Source: Cyanothece sp. UBA12306 | GTDB lineage: Bacteria; Cyanobacteriota; Cyanobacteriia; Cyanobacteriales; Microcystaceae | NCBI GenBank assembly: GCA_003448685.1 | Contig: DLXW01000278.1 | Span: forward strand, 22,541-30,735 | Length of the DNA stretch: 8,195 nucleotides | Direction of reading: 5' to 3' | In this document: positions 6,946 through 8,195 of the stretch, in pieces | Numbering within the stretch: position 1 is the stretch's first letter | Layout of the letters: each line of letters begins with the position of its first letter | The notes under the pieces: generated by a model | The model's database searches: none | Told to the model about the DNA's origin: nothing | Seen by the model: only the letters and a program-made list of their open reading frames with translations | Program-made: the position numbers and the translations under genes

Positions 6946-7203
6946 GCTTTTTCCTAAGGTTTAATTAATTTACATGAATTGAGTTTATTTTGCTTATTTT
7001 AACCCAATCCTTAGCAAAAATGTAAGTTAAGTTCAACAAAGTACAACCCAACACAAACAAGCAGGACGGCATCAAATCATCAATAATAATCTAATTAAGA
7101 GGGTATTTGTTGGGTTTCGTTCCTCTACCTAACCTACAAGAGCGGCGATCGCACTACCTATTTAGAAGATTTAACCAACCCCACCTCCGATGAGTGGGAA
7201 CAA
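6946..7203. other. intergenic region with repeat and gene remnants between antitoxin and DUF4157 gene
   Basis: The 258 bases hold no full gene. On the antitoxin side are an AT-rich stretch with TTAATTAA (6961-6968) and the ribosome site of the antitoxin. AACCCAACA (7045-7053) is the exact complement of TGTTGGGTT (7108-7116). The rest contains the repeat remnant at 7107-7137 and a short coding-like tail ending at 7209. No convincing terminator for the DUF4157 gene is seen. Confidence 0.5.
7107..7137. repeat. degraded copy of a dispersed cyanobacterial hairpin repeat
   Basis: Read on the minus strand it starts GTAGGTTAGGTAGAGG and ends AACGAAACCCAACAA. This is close to the short GTAGGTTGGGTTGAGG...AAACCCAACA element I know as widely scattered in cyanobacterial intergenic regions. 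The normal self-pairing is partly lost: GTTGGGT (7109-7115) meets ACCTAAC (7127-7133) with one mismatch. A second AACCCAACA at 7045-7053 may be the other arm. Recognition is from memory, not from a search. Confidence 0.5.
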
Positions 7204-7209
7204 TTATGA
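7141..7209 (+). pseudogene. coding-like 3' remnant of an unidentified gene
   Basis: This frame reads SGDRTTYLEDLTNPTSDEWE then QL and TGA at 7207-7209. The residue mix and the HIP1 site are typical of real coding sequence, but upstream the frame soon meets stops (last at about 7096-7098) and has no start, and the repeat remnant lies directly before it. It may be the tail of a gene cut by a repeat or rearrangement. It overlaps the stop of the opposing DUF4157 gene by six bases. I do not recognise the family. Confidence 0.35.
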
Positions 7210-8195
7210 GTCTGGTTTTAGATATTGTACGCCTTCTTGCATACCCTTAATGATAATTTGAGGTAGTGATTCTTGTGTCAGTGTGTCGATCATCGACGAC
7301 ATGATCTTGCTAACCTGTGGAGAGATAGCACCAACAGCGATCGCTGCTGCTTTACCTATTGTACCTAAATGCTTTAAATCGCCTCTTTTCCTTGCTATGT
7401 CTGGATGCATTATCATAAATGGTATTTTCTTCATCCACCGTCCTGTTGCCTTTGTCCCTGACGTGAATTTTCCTAACCCATATTTCAAACCATGTGATAT
7501 TCTTTTCCCTGGAATCGCACTCACCCATGTGCCATCATCATATCTACGAACTTTTCGGTCTTTGTATTCTACAAACTCTTGGGATTGCGTATTAAACAGA
7601 TATCCCTCACAACTAAATATCGGATCACCCTTATCTATTGCTTTTTTATGAGCCTTTTTATATTTTGTGCTAGACAGACCTGGTTCTCTTGCCTTTTGCC
7701 AGTTTCTTTCTATTTCTTCTTCTGCATCTTGCTCTTGCCTCTGCACCACTTTAGAGGGAATAGAGTCAATAGATTCATATACTCTCAGATTCGCTTCCTT
7801 CTCCAACCCCTGATCATCATTAATCTGTACCCCCTTCATTTGCATCGTCGGTTTAACCCTTCCCTGCATCTGCTGAACCACGTGCCATGCTTCATGGGGT
7901 AAATGTTTCTCTTGTCCGGGTGCTACATGAATATCTGTCCCTTGAGTATAAGCATGAGCCTGTAATTGGGCAGGTTTGGGAGAATTATAATGAACCCTAA
8001 CATCATCTAAGGAATATCCCGATAAATTCTCAACCCCTGTTTTAAGGCGATCGGGTAAACCTGTTTGATTCGGTTGTTCTTTGCTTTTCTCTTGTATGAC
8101 TGTTTCGTTGTCTAAATCTTCCTTAACCGACTTTGCTTGTATAGTAGGTTTGGCTTGCGACTCAGCAACTAAATTATTAAAATCATAATCAAATT
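7204..8195 (-). CDS. DUF4157 protein, candidate CIS cargo or toxin; N-terminus beyond window
   Basis: The frame is open to the right edge and gives 329 in-window residues; the GTG at 7881 is internal and not the start. Residues about 45-135 form a DUF4157 domain: GLPDRLKTGVENLSGYSLDD (45-64), VRVHYNSPKPAQLQAHAYTQ (65-84), GTDIHVAPGQEKHLP, then HEAWHVVQQ (100-108) and VKPTMQMKG...INDDQGLEKEA. HEAWH fits HExxH, the zinc-protease-like motif kept in this family, though activity is not proven. DUF4157 often forms the front part of proteins tied to extracellular contractile injection systems, where it is linked to cargo. Residues 150-215 are charged (KYKKAHKKAIDKG), and 215-255 are Gly/basic-rich. 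A hydrophobic, Ala/Gly-rich stretch (276-305, LGTIGKAAAIAVGAIS...) follows, before an end at LKPDS. I recognise no toxin family there; membrane action is a guess. It converges on the sheath/tube cluster. Confidence 0.88.
   Translation of the reverse strand, partial: FDYDFNNLVAESQAKPTIQAKSVKEDLDNETVIQEKSKEQPNQTGLPDRLKTGVENLSGYSLDDVRVHYNSPKPAQLQAHAYTQGTDIHVAPGQEKHLPHEAWHVVQQMQGRVKPTMQMKGVQINDDQGLEKEANLRVYESIDSIPSKVVQRQEQDAEEEIERNWQKAREPGLSSTKYKKAHKKAIDKGDPIFSCEGYLFNTQSQEFVEYKDRKVRRYDDGTWVSAIPGKRISHGLKYGLGKFTSGTKATGRWMKKIPFMIMHPDIARKRGDLKHLGTIGKAAAIAVGAISPQVSKIMSSMIDTLTQESLPQIIIKGMQEGVQYLKPDS

Noticed and set aside
6954..7014. CTAAGG (6954-6959) and CCTTAG (7009-7014) as an operator pair for the antitoxin
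   Set aside because: Six-base complements about 50 bases apart in AT-rich DNA are expected by chance, and one half is simply the ribosome site.
7881..7883. GTG at 7881 as the start of the DUF4157 gene
   Set aside because: It is the Val right after HEAWH in the middle of the DUF4157 domain, and the frame is open for another 104 codons to the window edge.
7283..7902. Two + strand reading frames (7283-7651 and 7579-7902)
   Set aside because: They are antisense to the DUF4157 frame, which has clear family motifs. Their products are Phe/Ile/Pro-rich with no recognisable pattern.

Overview
The window looks like an accessory region of an AT-rich cyanobacterial chromosome, probably a unicellular or simple filamentous strain. 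Three complete GCGATCGC (HIP1) palindromes occur (894-901, 7145-7152, 7337-7344), with several near copies. There is also a long exported pentapeptide-repeat protein with the KW-type linkers common in cyanobacteria, and a degraded copy of a dispersed repeat whose GTAGGTT...AAACCCAACA ends are familiar from cyanobacterial genomes. The assignment to cyanobacteria rests on these marks; the genus cannot be told.

Layout, left to right. (1) 1-1252: a GH37 trehalase, cut by the window edge and broken by an in-frame TGA at 1136-1138. It keeps the catalytic aspartate but has lost the C-terminal part that carries the catalytic glutamate. (2) 1503-2942: an exported pentapeptide-repeat protein with three repeat blocks. 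(3) 2943-3318: a non-coding leader with a long imperfect hairpin followed by a T-rich stretch. (4) 3319-6621: a contractile injection system (CIS) structural module on the + strand, made of one tail sheath gene and three consecutive, divergent gp19-type tube genes. The first three genes have strong Shine-Dalgarno sites and short gaps. The fourth lies behind a strong 12-bp GC-rich hairpin and has no Shine-Dalgarno. (5) 6661-6945 (-): an orphan Phd/YefM-type antitoxin with no toxin beside it. (6) 6946-7203: an intergenic stretch with a repeat remnant and a coding-like tail. (7) 7204-8195 (-): a DUF4157 protein, open at the right edge, with an HEAWH motif and an unrecognised C-terminal region.

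How the genes may work together. The sheath and tube genes encode the contractile barrel of a phage-tail-like particle of the extracellular or thylakoid-anchored CIS class. DUF4157 is a domain known to recur in toxins and cargo of such systems, so the convergent gene is a good candidate for the payload. The hairpin and missing Shine-Dalgarno before the third tube gene fit a need for far fewer copies of a specialised tube protein (for example an initiator or adaptor) than of the main tube. No baseplate, spike, LysM adaptor, AAA ATPase or tail-terminator gene is in the window; these must lie elsewhere if the particle is functional. The most notable points are this sheath/tube/DUF4157 grouping, the two-fold hairpin at 6061-6091, and the unassigned C-terminal half of the DUF4157 protein.
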